A DNA stretch of 19,134 nucleotides from Candidatus Amesbacteria bacterium RBG_19FT_COMBO_48_16 (GTDB taxonomy: Bacteria; Patescibacteriota; Microgenomatia; CAZETR01; Amesbacteraceae), in assembly GCA_001775555.1 (NCBI GenBank), contig MEXE01000044.1, forward strand, positions 1 through 19,134, given 5' to 3'. The notes beneath the pieces were generated by a model. The model was not told the DNA's origin. It made no database searches and was given only the letters and a program-made list of their open reading frames with translations. Shown piece after piece: positions 8,394 through 15,953 of this stretch. The stretch's first letter is position 1. Each line of letters opens with the position of its first letter. The position numbers and the translations under genes were made by a program.

Positions 8394-9932
8394 ATGCGTT
8401 CAACTATTTTACTGATCGCTTTCACTGCCTTAATTTTATCGCTTTCCCTGCGGGGAAATCTCGGTAATCCCTCTCCGGCTGATATGAATACTTCGAGGTG
8501 GCGGGATGACGGACCGTTTGAACTGTCACCCGAACGCGGTCGGTTTGCCTTGCTTTACTCGCTTCTGGAAGACCGCTCCCTGACATTCAGTTTACCGGTA
8601 GCCCGCTTTGTCACCCCCGATTTGGGTTACATCAATGACCGTTACGTCTCCCTTTTTGCCCCCGGCGTTTCCTTCCTCGTCGTACCCGGCTACCTCGTGG
8701 GTAAAATGTTCCAACTGGCCCAGGTAGGTACTTATGCGGTTGTGGCTCTCTTTGCCCTTTTTAATCTGCTTTTAATTCGGGCTATCTCTCTCAAACTGGG
8801 CGCTTCCCGCTCCGCCGCGGTTCTGGCCGGTATCATTTTCCTTTTTGCCACACCCGCTTTTGCATATTCGGTTTCACTATATCAGCATCATTTTTCCACC
8901 TTCCTCATTCTTATGTCCGTTTACCTGCTTCTGGTTCCGTCCGGAATATTAATACTTGCGGCGGTCTTCTTTTTAATCGCCGCTTCCGTGCCTTTGGATT
9001 ATCCCAACCTCTTCCTGATGGCGCCTATCGGCATTTATGCTCTGGGAAGGTTAGTTAGTGTCAGACAAAAAACTGCTGCCCTGCATATTCGGATTGACCG
9101 GACCAAATTTATTACCTTGATTTTTGCGACGTTGCCTTTAGTCTTCTTTTTCTGGTTTAATTTCCGTTCTTATGGCCACCCGCTCCAGTTTTCCGGCACC
9201 GTCAGAAGCGTCAAAGTCATAGATGCGTCCGGCCTTCCGGCCTTACCCGCAAATCCCTCCGAGCACGAAGCTCAAGCTTTTGCCAGCGGAGATTATTCCC
9301 CCCGTAAATCCGCGCTCGACTTTTTCAACTCCCGCAATCTTCTGGGCGGGTTTATCACCCATGTATTCAGTCCCGATCGGGGGATTTTGGTCTTTACCCC
9401 GGTTTTATTGTTCGGCATATTGGGGATAATTCTGGCCTATCGCGCATCACATCCGATTTACCCGGTATTAGTCGGCGTCCTGGTTGTCAATTTGGTTCTT
9501 TATTCCCTATGGGGTGACCCTTGGGGAGGCTGGGCTTTCGGCTCCCGGTATCTGATTCCCGGCTACGCCGTCCTCTCCATATTTTTAAGTATTTTCCTTT
9601 CCCGTTCCCGGCTTACCCGATTAGGTTTATTAGTCTTTTTCCTGACTGCGGTTTTTTCTGTTGCTGTCAACACTTTGGGGGCCGTGACTACCAACCGCAA
9701 TCCCCCCCGGGTAGAAATTTTAGAATTAGAGCGGGTCTCCGGTCTGCCGCAAAAATATACTTTTGCCAGAAACTGGGATTTTCTTACGGCCAACTTGTCC
9801 AAATCCGTCGTGTACCAGACTTTTGCGTCTGCCTACATTAATTCCGTGCAGTATTACTTCCTGGTTACTACCGTCATTCTCGTCCCAGTTGCCTGGTCTA
9901 CCTGGTATTTAGCTAAACGCCGCCATGACTGA
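8394..9932 (+). CDS. Polytopic membrane protein, probable GT-C type glycosyltransferase
   Basis: A 512-aa protein with about ten or more membrane segments. After the first span (residues 1-20) comes a long extracytoplasmic loop rich in charged residues (SRWRDDGPFELSPERGRF). A later block, WGDPWGGWAFGSRYLIPGYA, resembles the loop found in many large GT-C-like membrane proteins of uncharacterised bacteria. GT-C enzymes use polyprenyl-phosphate sugars and work on the outer face of the membrane. No classical catalytic motif can be assigned with certainty, so transport or another role is possible. Its stop overlaps the start of the next GT-C-like gene by 8 nt. It is the first gene of an operon that ends with a sortase. 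No Shine-Dalgarno sequence precedes the ATG. Confidence 0.72.
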   Translation: MRSTILLIAFTALILSLSLRGNLGNPSPADMNTSRWRDDGPFELSPERGRFALLYSLLEDRSLTFSLPVARFVTPDLGYINDRYVSLFAPGVSFLVVPGYLVGKMFQLAQVGTYAVVALFALFNLLLIRAISLKLGASRSAAVLAGIIFLFATPAFAYSVSLYQHHFSTFLILMSVYLLLVPSGILILAAVFFLIAASVPLDYPNLFLMAPIGIYALGRLVSVRQKTAALHIRIDRTKFITLIFATLPLVFFFWFNFRSYGHPLQFSGTVRSVKVIDASGLPALPANPSEHEAQAFASGDYSPRKSALDFFNSRNLLGGFITHVFSPDRGILVFTPVLLFGILGIILAYRASHPIYPVLVGVLVVNLVLYSLWGDPWGGWAFGSRYLIPGYAVLSIFLSIFLSRSRLTRLGLLVFFLTAVFSVAVNTLGAVTTNRNPPRVEILELERVSGLPQKYTFARNWDFLTANLSKSVVYQTFASAYINSVQYYFLVTTVILVPVAWSTWYLAKRRHD

Positions 9933-11514
9933 ACTTATTTTGACTTTGCCTCGGATCCGCCCCCGCCGGCTGATGCTCTGGCTGGTAGTCGGGCTCAGCT
10001 TGGTCTCCTTGTTGGCTTTTTTTGTCTTTTATCGCAATGGTTTGAATTTGGCTTACAATGACGCCCGATCTCACTTGGACATCGGCCGCCGGGTAGTGGA
10101 AGGTCTAAAGCCCGGGATTGCCCAGCTAGGTTCGGTCTGGTTGCCCCTGACCCATGTGCTGATGGTTCCCACCGTCTGGAACGATTTCATGTGGCATTCG
10201 GGATTGTCCGGCAGCCTCCAGTCAATGTTGGGATTTGTGTTCACCGGGATTCTGATTTATGCCTATTTAAAGAAATTAAATGTTGGTCTTTTTGGCCGGC
10301 TGGCAGGTGTTTCCGTTTTTGTCTTAAATCTCAATGTTCTTTACCTTCAATCCACGCCTATGACCGAACTGCCTTTGCTGTTTACTATGACCGCCGGCTG
10401 CTATTTTCTGTTAGCTTGGCTGCAAAGTGACAGACTTTTGGATTTGGCTCTGGCGGCATTTTTGATCATGCTTTCGACTCTTATCCGTTATGACGGTTGG
10501 TTTTTGCTCCTTACCTCTTCCGCCCTGGTTGGTTTTTGTTCTTTTCGTAGCCGGGGTTACCGGGTAGCCGAAGGAGCGGTTGTTCTATTTGCGACCCTGG
10601 CCGGATTCGGCGTGGCTTTGTGGTTTTTATGGAATCAGCTGATTTTTGGCGACGCCCTGTACTTTGTATTCGGACCTTTCTCTGCCTGGGCTCAGCAGGC
10701 CGGACTGGAAGCCGCCGGAGTATTGGCTACCAAGGGCCACCTGCTTTTTTCGGCCAAGATTTACTTGTATGCCGTAGCGTACACTTCCGGCGCCTTGACA
10801 TTGGTTTTCGGCTTGCTGGGTGCGCTTATTTTTTGGGCGGATCGGACGAAAGCCCCCACCTCCCGCCTGGCCACCACCACCCTCTTTACCCCCTTGCTTT
10901 TTAATGTCTTTGCCCTTTTTCTGGGCCATTCGGTCTTATTTGTCCAGGGCTTGTCCGGCAACAGCCTGTTTAACATCCGTTACGGGGTCATGCTCATGCC
11001 CACTCTGGCTATTTTCATAGGTTATCTCGTTCATCGTCTCACCCGCCTGCGCTCCGTGATAATAGGATCGTTGCTGCTGGTGGCCTTTTTTGCTTTTGCC
11101 AACCAGGATGCTGTAACTATCGATGACGCCCGGGTAGGCAGCAGCCAAAAAAACGTTACCGAAGTATCCGGCTGGCTGGCTCAAAACGCCAAAGATCAGC
11201 CCGGTTTTGTCCTAATTTCCGCCGCTTCGCACGACGCCATTATTTTTTCTTCCGGACTGCCTATGAAGAAATTCATTCATGAAGGCACCGGTGCCTACTG
11301 GGAATCGGCCACCAACCTGCCGGACCGTTGGGCCCGCTGGATAATAATGCGCACCTACGACGACCACGATCTGACTTGGAAATTTGTCAGTCGCTCCCCC
11401 GGTTTTACCCGGTATGATTTGGTCGGATCCTTTCCCTTTGCTGACATTTACCAACTACAGTCCCGGTATTTACCCGAGCTGCAAACGGAACCGGTTTTAA
11501 AACAGTTTAAATAA
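9925..11514 (+). CDS. GT-C (GT39/ArnT-like) membrane glycosyltransferase
   Basis: A 529-aa polytopic protein. The first span is followed by NDARSHLDIGRRVVEG with an acidic residue (D46) and H50 in the first outer loop, the place where ArnT/PMT-type enzymes carry their catalytic acid. About ten hydrophobic segments follow. The C-terminal 120 residues, from about 400, form a soluble, presumably extracytoplasmic domain. It is expected to transfer a sugar from polyprenyl phosphate to a lipid or protein acceptor outside the cell. It overlaps the upstream gene by 8 nt and is followed after 4 nt by a secreted glycosidase-like protein. The identity as GT-C is likely; the exact family within it is not settled from sequence reading. 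Confidence 0.78.
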   Translation: MTELILTLPRIRPRRLMLWLVVGLSLVSLLAFFVFYRNGLNLAYNDARSHLDIGRRVVEGLKPGIAQLGSVWLPLTHVLMVPTVWNDFMWHSGLSGSLQSMLGFVFTGILIYAYLKKLNVGLFGRLAGVSVFVLNLNVLYLQSTPMTELPLLFTMTAGCYFLLAWLQSDRLLDLALAAFLIMLSTLIRYDGWFLLLTSSALVGFCSFRSRGYRVAEGAVVLFATLAGFGVALWFLWNQLIFGDALYFVFGPFSAWAQQAGLEAAGVLATKGHLLFSAKIYLYAVAYTSGALTLVFGLLGALIFWADRTKAPTSRLATTTLFTPLLFNVFALFLGHSVLFVQGLSGNSLFNIRYGVMLMPTLAIFIGYLVHRLTRLRSVIIGSLLLVAFFAFANQDAVTIDDARVGSSQKNVTEVSGWLAQNAKDQPGFVLISAASHDAIIFSSGLPMKKFIHEGTGAYWESATNLPDRWARWIIMRTYDDHDLTWKFVSRSPGFTRYDLVGSFPFADIYQLQSRYLPELQTEPVLKQFK

Positions 11515-11518
11515 AATT

Positions 11519-12769
11519 ATGCGGATAATTTCCCCCTTGTTTTTCCTGCTGGCTCTGGCCTTGTTATTTCCCCGACCGATCTTCGCCGCTCCCCGTGCCA
11601 CCTGGTGGCAGGTCCAGTCCGTCGATACCATGAAATATTCGCGCGATTTAGCCCGGGAGAAACTCCACGACCCGGCCTTTACAGGTTTGATAGATAGCCA
11701 GGTCAGGGACATTGCTTCAACAGGTGCTACCCATGTGGCTATAGCTACTCCCTATGATGACGAGTTTCTACCTGTTCTCAAACTCTGGGTGACCGCCGCC
11801 CGCAAATACCGGCTGGGTGTCTGGTTTCGGGGAAATTTTTCCGGCTGGGAAGGCTGGTTTGAGTATCCGAAGATCAGCCGGGATCAGCATTTGGCCATGA
11901 CGGAAAACTTTATCCTGTCTCACCCTGATTTATTCCGGGACGGGGATATTTTTTCCCCCTGTCCGGAGTGCGAAAACGGCGGCCCGGGTGATCCCAGGCA
12001 CAACGGCGACGTCACCGGCTTCAGGGAATTTTTGATCCGTCTCTATCGGATTTCTTCCTCCGCTTTCACTACTATCGGAAAAAAAGTCGCCGCTAATTAT
12101 TTTTCTTTAAACGGTGACGTGGCCAGGTTGGTCATGGATCGGCCTACTACTGCGGCCCTGGACGGCATTGTGGTGGTCGACCATTATGTTGCCGATCCCC
12201 AAAAACTGGTTTCAGATCTGGTTAGCCTGGCCGATTCCTCCGGCGGCCAAGTCGTTTTAGGTGAATTCGGGGTTCCCATCCCCGGAATTCACGGAGTTAT
12301 GTCCCAGTCCCAGCAGGCCAAATGGCTGGATGAGCTATTAACCCGGCTGATCGACAAACCCCAAGTGGTTGGCCTCAATTACTGGACCAACACCGGCAGT
12401 TCTACTGCCCTTTGGACAACTGGCGGATCTCCCCGGTCAGCCGTAGATACCCTCACCCGGTATTTTTCTCCTCCCTTCCGGCCGGTTTCAATTTATAACT
12501 TTGCCGGCCAGCCGATTACATCTGCTCTTGCCGGCTATCAGGGACGCAAATTCTTTAGCAATTCCGCAGGTACAATTTCCATCCCCATTATTTTCTCTGA
12601 TTCTTCCGGTATTGTTATTTCAGCCCCGGGTTATTTTGACCACGGTCTCCAGGCTACTAATTCTGCCGAACCCCTCACGATTTATTTAGTCAAATCACAC
12701 GAAAACCTCTTATTCAAGCTCTTAAAGTTGATATATTCCCTACGTCGTGATATAGTTATAGGTCAGTAA
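11519..12769 (+). CDS. Secreted glycoside hydrolase-like protein with C-terminal beta domain
   Basis: A 416-aa secreted protein. Residues 1-23 are a signal peptide (hydrophobic LFFLLALALLFP, then IFA-A). Residues about 28-320 look like a TIM barrel of the GH-A clan: strands such as THVAIATPYDD, LGVWFRGNF, DGIVVVDHYV and VGLNYW occur in order. LGEFGVP carries a glutamate (E249) where the nucleophile of such enzymes sits. SPCPECENG (E150, E152) is the best place for the acid/base. Residues from about 322 form a small beta domain resembling carboxypeptidase-regulatory or PEGA-like folds (VSIYNFAGQPITSALAG). No family could be named. It lies between GT-C genes and the sortase pair, so it may trim or remodel surface glycan, but it could also be a non-catalytic sugar binder. 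Confidence 0.68.
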   Translation: MRIISPLFFLLALALLFPRPIFAAPRATWWQVQSVDTMKYSRDLAREKLHDPAFTGLIDSQVRDIASTGATHVAIATPYDDEFLPVLKLWVTAARKYRLGVWFRGNFSGWEGWFEYPKISRDQHLAMTENFILSHPDLFRDGDIFSPCPECENGGPGDPRHNGDVTGFREFLIRLYRISSSAFTTIGKKVAANYFSLNGDVARLVMDRPTTAALDGIVVVDHYVADPQKLVSDLVSLADSSGGQVVLGEFGVPIPGIHGVMSQSQQAKWLDELLTRLIDKPQVVGLNYWTNTGSSTALWTTGGSPRSAVDTLTRYFSPPFRPVSIYNFAGQPITSALAGYQGRKFFSNSAGTISIPIIFSDSSGIVISAPGYFDHGLQATNSAEPLTIYLVKSHENLLFKLLKLIYSLRRDIVIGQ

Positions 12770-12798
12770 CGCTCCTGCCGCAATCCCTGCCGGCAACA

Positions 12799-13668
12799 AT
12801 GATTATTCTTTTCCTCCTGATATTTCTCGCGGTTATCGCCAGCCCGGCCTCGGCGGCCGTAAGTCCCCCTGATTTTCCCTCATGCTTGGCGCCAACTGGT
12901 TCACTCAAAGTTTCTTACACTTCCGGCACCCACGGTATCCCCGGAGACTTGGGTACTTATACCGGTAGCGATAGCGTCTATCAAGTTGTCGGGTCAGACC
13001 GGTTGATTCAATGTTTTTGTCCTGCCTCAGGTACAAGCGGTATCCAGACAAATTGGTGGAAAGTAGGGGATTTGTCAGGAGGCGAAATTGATGATTTCGT
13101 CAAACTGGGCTGGATTTATGTTCCTTCCGGTGCGTTGTGGGGGCTGGATGATGTAGCCTATCTTGCCAAGAATGTCAGCTTCAGTTGCGGCGGCGGGGAA
13201 AGTATTCCCACGCCTTCCCCGGCTACTCCCGCTCCTACATTTAGCCCCCCGGGTGCAGGCGGTGCTCCGGTATGCGATTCCGCCAAACCGGCCGCCCCCG
13301 TCCTGTTGTCCGTCACCCGCTCCGGTGCAACAGCTACTCTGGTCTGGTCCAAAAGCGAAAATGCTACCCACTATTCTATTTCTTACGGTTTAAAACCGAA
13401 TGAATATACATATGGTGTAGCCAACACCGGCAATGTCACCTCTTTTACAGTCCAGGCTCTGGATCCGGACCAGACTTACTATTTTGCAGTCACCGCTGTC
13501 AATAACTGCATGCCCTCCGATCTCTCCACAGCTCCCGTTGGCGGAGCTGTCCTGGGCGCCTTCGCCCCTACCGGTAACTTAATTACAATTTTTATTCTTC
13601 TGGGCCTGGGCTTATCATTTTTAGGTCTCTCCGTTCTTACCGCTCGCCGCTTCCGCCGTGGCCAGTAA
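12799..13668 (+). CDS. Secreted FN3-domain surface protein, probable sortase substrate
   Basis: A 289-aa protein with signal peptide (1-19, ending in ASPASA). An N-terminal globular domain (about 29-130) has six cysteines (C29, C72, C74 and C130 among them) and the pattern IQCFCPASGTSGIQTNWW. A Pro/Thr/Ser linker follows (135-156), then a fibronectin type III domain (about 164-248; AAPVLLSVTRSGATATLVW, TYYFAVTAVN). The C-terminus is VLGAFAPTGN, a hydrophobic span (261-281) and the basic tail RRFRRGQ. That layout matches a sortase sorting signal with APTG in place of LPXTG. The next gene is a sortase and starts inside this gene (11-nt overlap), which strongly suggests an enzyme/substrate pair. 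The count of cysteines beyond those named was not checked in detail. Ligand is unknown. Confidence 0.8.
   Translation: MIILFLLIFLAVIASPASAAVSPPDFPSCLAPTGSLKVSYTSGTHGIPGDLGTYTGSDSVYQVVGSDRLIQCFCPASGTSGIQTNWWKVGDLSGGEIDDFVKLGWIYVPSGALWGLDDVAYLAKNVSFSCGGGESIPTPSPATPAPTFSPPGAGGAPVCDSAKPAAPVLLSVTRSGATATLVWSKSENATHYSISYGLKPNEYTYGVANTGNVTSFTVQALDPDQTYYFAVTAVNNCMPSDLSTAPVGGAVLGAFAPTGNLITIFILLGLGLSFLGLSVLTARRFRRGQ
13549..13665 (+). other. Noncanonical C-terminal sorting signal
   Basis: The last 39 residues of the FN3 protein comprise GAFAPTGN (core APTG), an uncharged span of about 20 residues, and the Arg-rich end RRFRRGQ. This is the three-part arrangement of sortase signals. Cleavage would be expected between T and G if the enzyme acts as classical sortases do. 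Confidence 0.65.
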
Positions 13669-14179
13669 ACTCTCCCTTCTCTTCTTATTTTTTTCCTGGC
13701 TTAGCTTTACCTTTGCTGGATATGCTGTTTGGCAGCGTTACTCCCCCGTTCCGCTTCCCCCCCCTCCTCCTGCAACTGCCTCCGGCCTGCCGTACCGTAT
13801 CCGCCTGTCTTCCGTAGGACTCGATTTACCTGTTTATCCCGCTGATATCAAAAATGATCGTTTTCCTACCACCCCCGACGGAGTCACATTTCTTGCTTCT
13901 TCCCAACTCCCCGGCCAGCCGGGTACCGCCATTTTCTATGGTCACAATTGGCCCCGTCTCCTCCGTGCGCTCCACCGAGCTCAACCCGGCCAGGTCGTCA
14001 CCGTAACTTTTGACTCAGGTACTACGCGCAATTTTATAATTCAAAATATCAAAGTGGTTTCCCCCAAAGATATCAGCTCTCTGTCTCCGGTCTCTGACTC
14101 TGTCTCAAATCTCATTCTCTATACCTGCACCGGTTTTCTTGACCGCCAGCGCCTCATCCTCACTGCCGCCTCAGTATAA
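13658..14179 (+). CDS. Sortase family transpeptidase
   Basis: A 173-aa membrane-anchored sortase, which cuts a sorting signal and joins the protein to a cell-surface amine. The N-terminal span (about 5-24) is followed by a poly-proline stretch and then the sortase barrel. The catalytic triad is visible: H96 in FYGHNWPRLL, C157 in LYTCTGF and R165 in RQRLIL. The start is GTG at 13658, the first start compatible with a membrane anchor; it overlaps the stop of the FN3 protein gene by 11 nt. The short C-to-R distance and small size are closer to class D/E-like sortases than to SrtA, but class cannot be fixed by eye. It is the last gene of the operon, and its stop codon lies in a hairpin that may end transcription. 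Confidence 0.88.
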   Translation: MASKLSLLFLFFSWLSFTFAGYAVWQRYSPVPLPPPPPATASGLPYRIRLSSVGLDLPVYPADIKNDRFPTTPDGVTFLASSQLPGQPGTAIFYGHNWPRLLRALHRAQPGQVVTVTFDSGTTRNFIIQNIKVVSPKDISSLSPVSDSVSNLILYTCTGFLDRQRLILTAASV

Positions 14180-14200
14180 TCACACACCCGGTGTGTGATT
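14178..14200 (+). terminator. Hairpin overlapping the sortase stop codon
   Basis: AATCACACAC (14178-14187) pairs perfectly with GTGTGTGATT (14191-14200) around the 3-nt loop CCG. It begins within the TAA stop. Only ATTT follows, so the U-tract is poor. It may be a weak terminator or an mRNA 3'-end protector. Confidence 0.5.
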
Positions 14201-14228
14201 ATTTAGCCCGTTTGACCCACCCCCGCCT

Positions 14229-14248
14229 AGCCTTCACACCTTTAAGGT
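14229..14248 (+). repeat. Inverted repeat, left copy
   Basis: AGCCTTCACACCTTTAAGGT on the + strand is identical over all 20 bases to the - strand at 14553-14534. The left copy has lost the distal arm that makes the right copy a full palindrome; only ACCTT/AAGGT remains self-complementary. Confidence 0.75.
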
Positions 14249-14257
14249 AAAGCAACA

Positions 14258-14443
14258 ATTTTTTTCCTCGCCTTTCTTACTGCTCTTATAGGTGCCTTCT
14301 TAATATTTCAATACAGTGGTACTGACTCTCTCTTTATGGCTGCTATTTTTCTTCTAGCCTCCCTGCTTCTCCATATTAGATTCCTCCTTGTTGTATTTAA
14401 GATGGTGGTGGATAAAACCAAAAAATATTGGAGGAGTATTTAA
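14258..14443 (+). pseudogene. Small two-span membrane protein frame without a normal start
   Basis: The frame runs open from just after a TAA at 14243-14245 to TAA at 14441-14443. From ATT at 14258 it encodes 61 residues: a first hydrophobic span (FFLAFLTALIGAFLIF), the turn QYSGTDS, a second span (AAIFLLASLLLHIRFLLVVF) and the basic tail KMVVDKTKKYWRSI. That is a coherent hairpin-like small membrane protein, unlikely in random DNA. The only ATG in frame is 14336, which would lose the first span and give 35 aa. No Shine-Dalgarno is present before ATT, and a 7-T run (14259-14265) lies at the beginning. It may be a decayed gene, a gene using a rare start, or a chance frame. Function is not recognised. 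Confidence 0.4.
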
Positions 14444-14524
14444 TACCTCTCTATAACTCTGAATCTTTAAAGCAGCAAGGTTATATATACTACCTGCCGG
14501 AGTGAAACCCCATTATCCTTCAAG

Positions 14525-14553
14525 AGCCTTCACACCTTAAAGGTGTGAAGGCT
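14525..14553 (-). terminator. Perfect palindromic hairpin after the - strand GT4 gene (also right IR copy)
   Basis: AGCCTTCACACCTT (14525-14538) and AAGGTGTGAAGGCT (14540-14553) are exact reverse complements around one base. It lies 10 nt past the stop of the - strand GT4, so it is well placed as its 3'-end structure. No U-run follows on either strand, so it is not a textbook intrinsic terminator. Its 14534-14553 half is the inverted copy of 14229-14248. Confidence 0.55.
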
Positions 14554-14563
14554 GATGCCTATT

Positions 14564-15793
14564 TCAAAAACCTAAGCCTTTCAATTTCTTGGCCGTAGCC
14601 TCAAAGGAGAAATATTTTTTTCCGATTTGGAAATTCTTTTCCACTACTTTCGCCACCAACTTCGGGTTAGCCAGCCATTTTACCACTTTCTTTGTTGCGG
14701 TCTCTGTCACTTTTCTATTTATGGCTACCGTCTGAAATCCCAACGGCTCAATATCCGCCTGATACACCGGGTAACGGTTGACGAATATCGGTTTTTTGTA
14801 ATATACCGCTTCGATAAATTGGTTACCAAACCCTTCGACAGCAGAGGGGTAAGTGACCCAGTTACAATTCACAAAACAGTCCCACAAGGTAAATACCCGT
14901 TTTCCACCACGGATACATCTGGCAGAATTCACTCGCGAGCCGATGTACTTGGTCCTAATCCCTGCCTTTTGACTATATTCCCTCAGTTTCTCCAGGTATT
15001 CACCTCTTTCATCTCCGGCATATCCGGTTAAGACTAAAATCACTCTGGCATCTCCCAACCGACTAACTAAATCCATCGCCAGCTCAATTTGTTTTCGCTC
15101 AACTATCCTAGTGGCCTGTAAAAAAACAATATCCGTTTCCCTGATTGAGAAATCCTGGCGCCATTTACTGTTGAATTCGTCTCTTCGATTCATCTGACTC
15201 TCAAAATCAAAACAATCTCCGATCACTATCGAGTGGATCCCTAATCTCCGCCTCAATTCTTTCTGAGCAATAGAGTTTATCGTCACTTGTTGGATTAACT
15301 CACCAGGAGGGGGAAAAAAGCGCTGGAAAAACTCAAAACAATGCGATTTTAAATATCTATGCCTCTCCCACCAAAAATCATGGTTGCGCGCCACGGTTGG
15401 AATTTTATATTCGGTGATCACTCGCTCCAATGCTACCGCCAGGGGAAAATGCATCGGTAAAGAAAACACATTGGCCACGATCAATCGATCGAATTTATGC
15501 ATTCTGAATAACTGTCTCAAGTCTCCCTCGATCACCCCCGCTAGAGCAAAAATCTCCCTTTCCACCCTTTTATAGCTGAGGTTATTCTCTATAACCAGTT
15601 GGTGAACTCGATATACTTCCGGATGGGTGAAATGTAGGCTGGGCACCAACAAACCCACTCGATCCAACTCCCCGGCGACAAAAGTCACTTCATGCCCCAT
15701 TCGCAAAAGTATTTTTCGCCATCTTTCTGCCTCCAAACTCACTCCATCAGTCCCGGCAATTCTGAATGACACATAACCTACCCGCATCCTCAT
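14564..15793 (-). CDS. Glycosyltransferase family 4
   Basis: A 409-aa GT-B fold glycosyltransferase. The frame stays open up to 16024, but the first 77 codons look non-coding and overlap the divergent + strand gene. The start at 15793 gives MRMRVGYVSFRIAGTDGVSL, a normal N-terminus; 15787 (two codons later) is equally possible. Visible motifs include VSLEAERWRKILLRMGHEV, the second-domain strands DIVFLQATRIVERKQIELAM and RVILVLTGYAGDE, and E-x7-E in EGFGNQFIEAVYYKKP. It resembles GT4s that begin with x-GTDGVSLE and is more distant from the two GT4 paralogs upstream. It stands alone on its strand, outside the two + operons, with lower GC than they have. Donor and acceptor are unknown. Confidence 0.87.
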   Translation of the reverse strand: MRMRVGYVSFRIAGTDGVSLEAERWRKILLRMGHEVTFVAGELDRVGLLVPSLHFTHPEVYRVHQLVIENNLSYKRVEREIFALAGVIEGDLRQLFRMHKFDRLIVANVFSLPMHFPLAVALERVITEYKIPTVARNHDFWWERHRYLKSHCFEFFQRFFPPPGELIQQVTINSIAQKELRRRLGIHSIVIGDCFDFESQMNRRDEFNSKWRQDFSIRETDIVFLQATRIVERKQIELAMDLVSRLGDARVILVLTGYAGDERGEYLEKLREYSQKAGIRTKYIGSRVNSARCIRGGKRVFTLWDCFVNCNWVTYPSAVEGFGNQFIEAVYYKKPIFVNRYPVYQADIEPLGFQTVAINRKVTETATKKVVKWLANPKLVAKVVEKNFQIGKKYFSFEATAKKLKGLGF

Positions 15794-15797
15794 CCAT

Positions 15798-15877
15798 ACT
15801 ATAGCCGTCGTACTAGAGTTTGCAACCAAACGAGAGTTGACGGATATATAACCAACACGGTTTGCAGCTGCAAACCG
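15798..15877 (-). promoter_or_regulatory. Promoter-like boxes with two GTTTGCA palindromes
   Basis: On the - strand, TTGCAA (15825-15820), 16 bp and TATAGT (15803-15798) precede the GT4 ATG at 15793 by 4 nt, so the mRNA would be leaderless. A second pair is TTGCAG (15873-15868), 17 bp, TATATA (15850-15845). Both -35 boxes lie in palindromes: GTTTG-CAAC-CAAAC (15818-15831) and the perfect CGGTTTGCAGCTGCAAACCG (15858-15877). The GTTTGCA units start 42 bp apart. Together they look like operators for a dimeric regulator, but no regulator gene is in the window. Confidence 0.45.
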
Positions 15878-15953
15878 AAATATGTTGGGTATAAGAATCT
15901 CGACCAGCCTTGTCAACATCACCCGTTTGACCCGGGTGGCATAATAGGGAAGT

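Larger units (their letters stand above)
14180..14563. other. Gene-poor gap between sortase and GT4
   Basis: This 384-bp stretch has no confident gene. It contains the sortase-end hairpin, two inverted copies of the 20-bp sequence AGCCTTCACACCTTTAAGGT (14229-14248 and 14534-14553), and between them a frame coding for two membrane spans but lacking an ATG, GTG or TTG at its beginning. Base composition is more AT-rich than in the flanking operon. No transposase or tRNA was seen. Confidence 0.6.

Noticed and set aside
13075..13371. Frames antisense to and within the FN3 protein gene
   Set aside because: They are Gly/Arg/Pro-rich shadows of a gene with signal peptide, FN3 domain and sorting signal.
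14229..14553. Complete insertion sequence
   Set aside because: Inverted repeats exist, but no transposase is encoded between them and no target-site duplication was recognised.
15837..15842. + strand TTGACG as promoter of the Pro-rich protein
   Set aside because: No -10 box lies at a suitable distance, and it is over 110 bp from the start.
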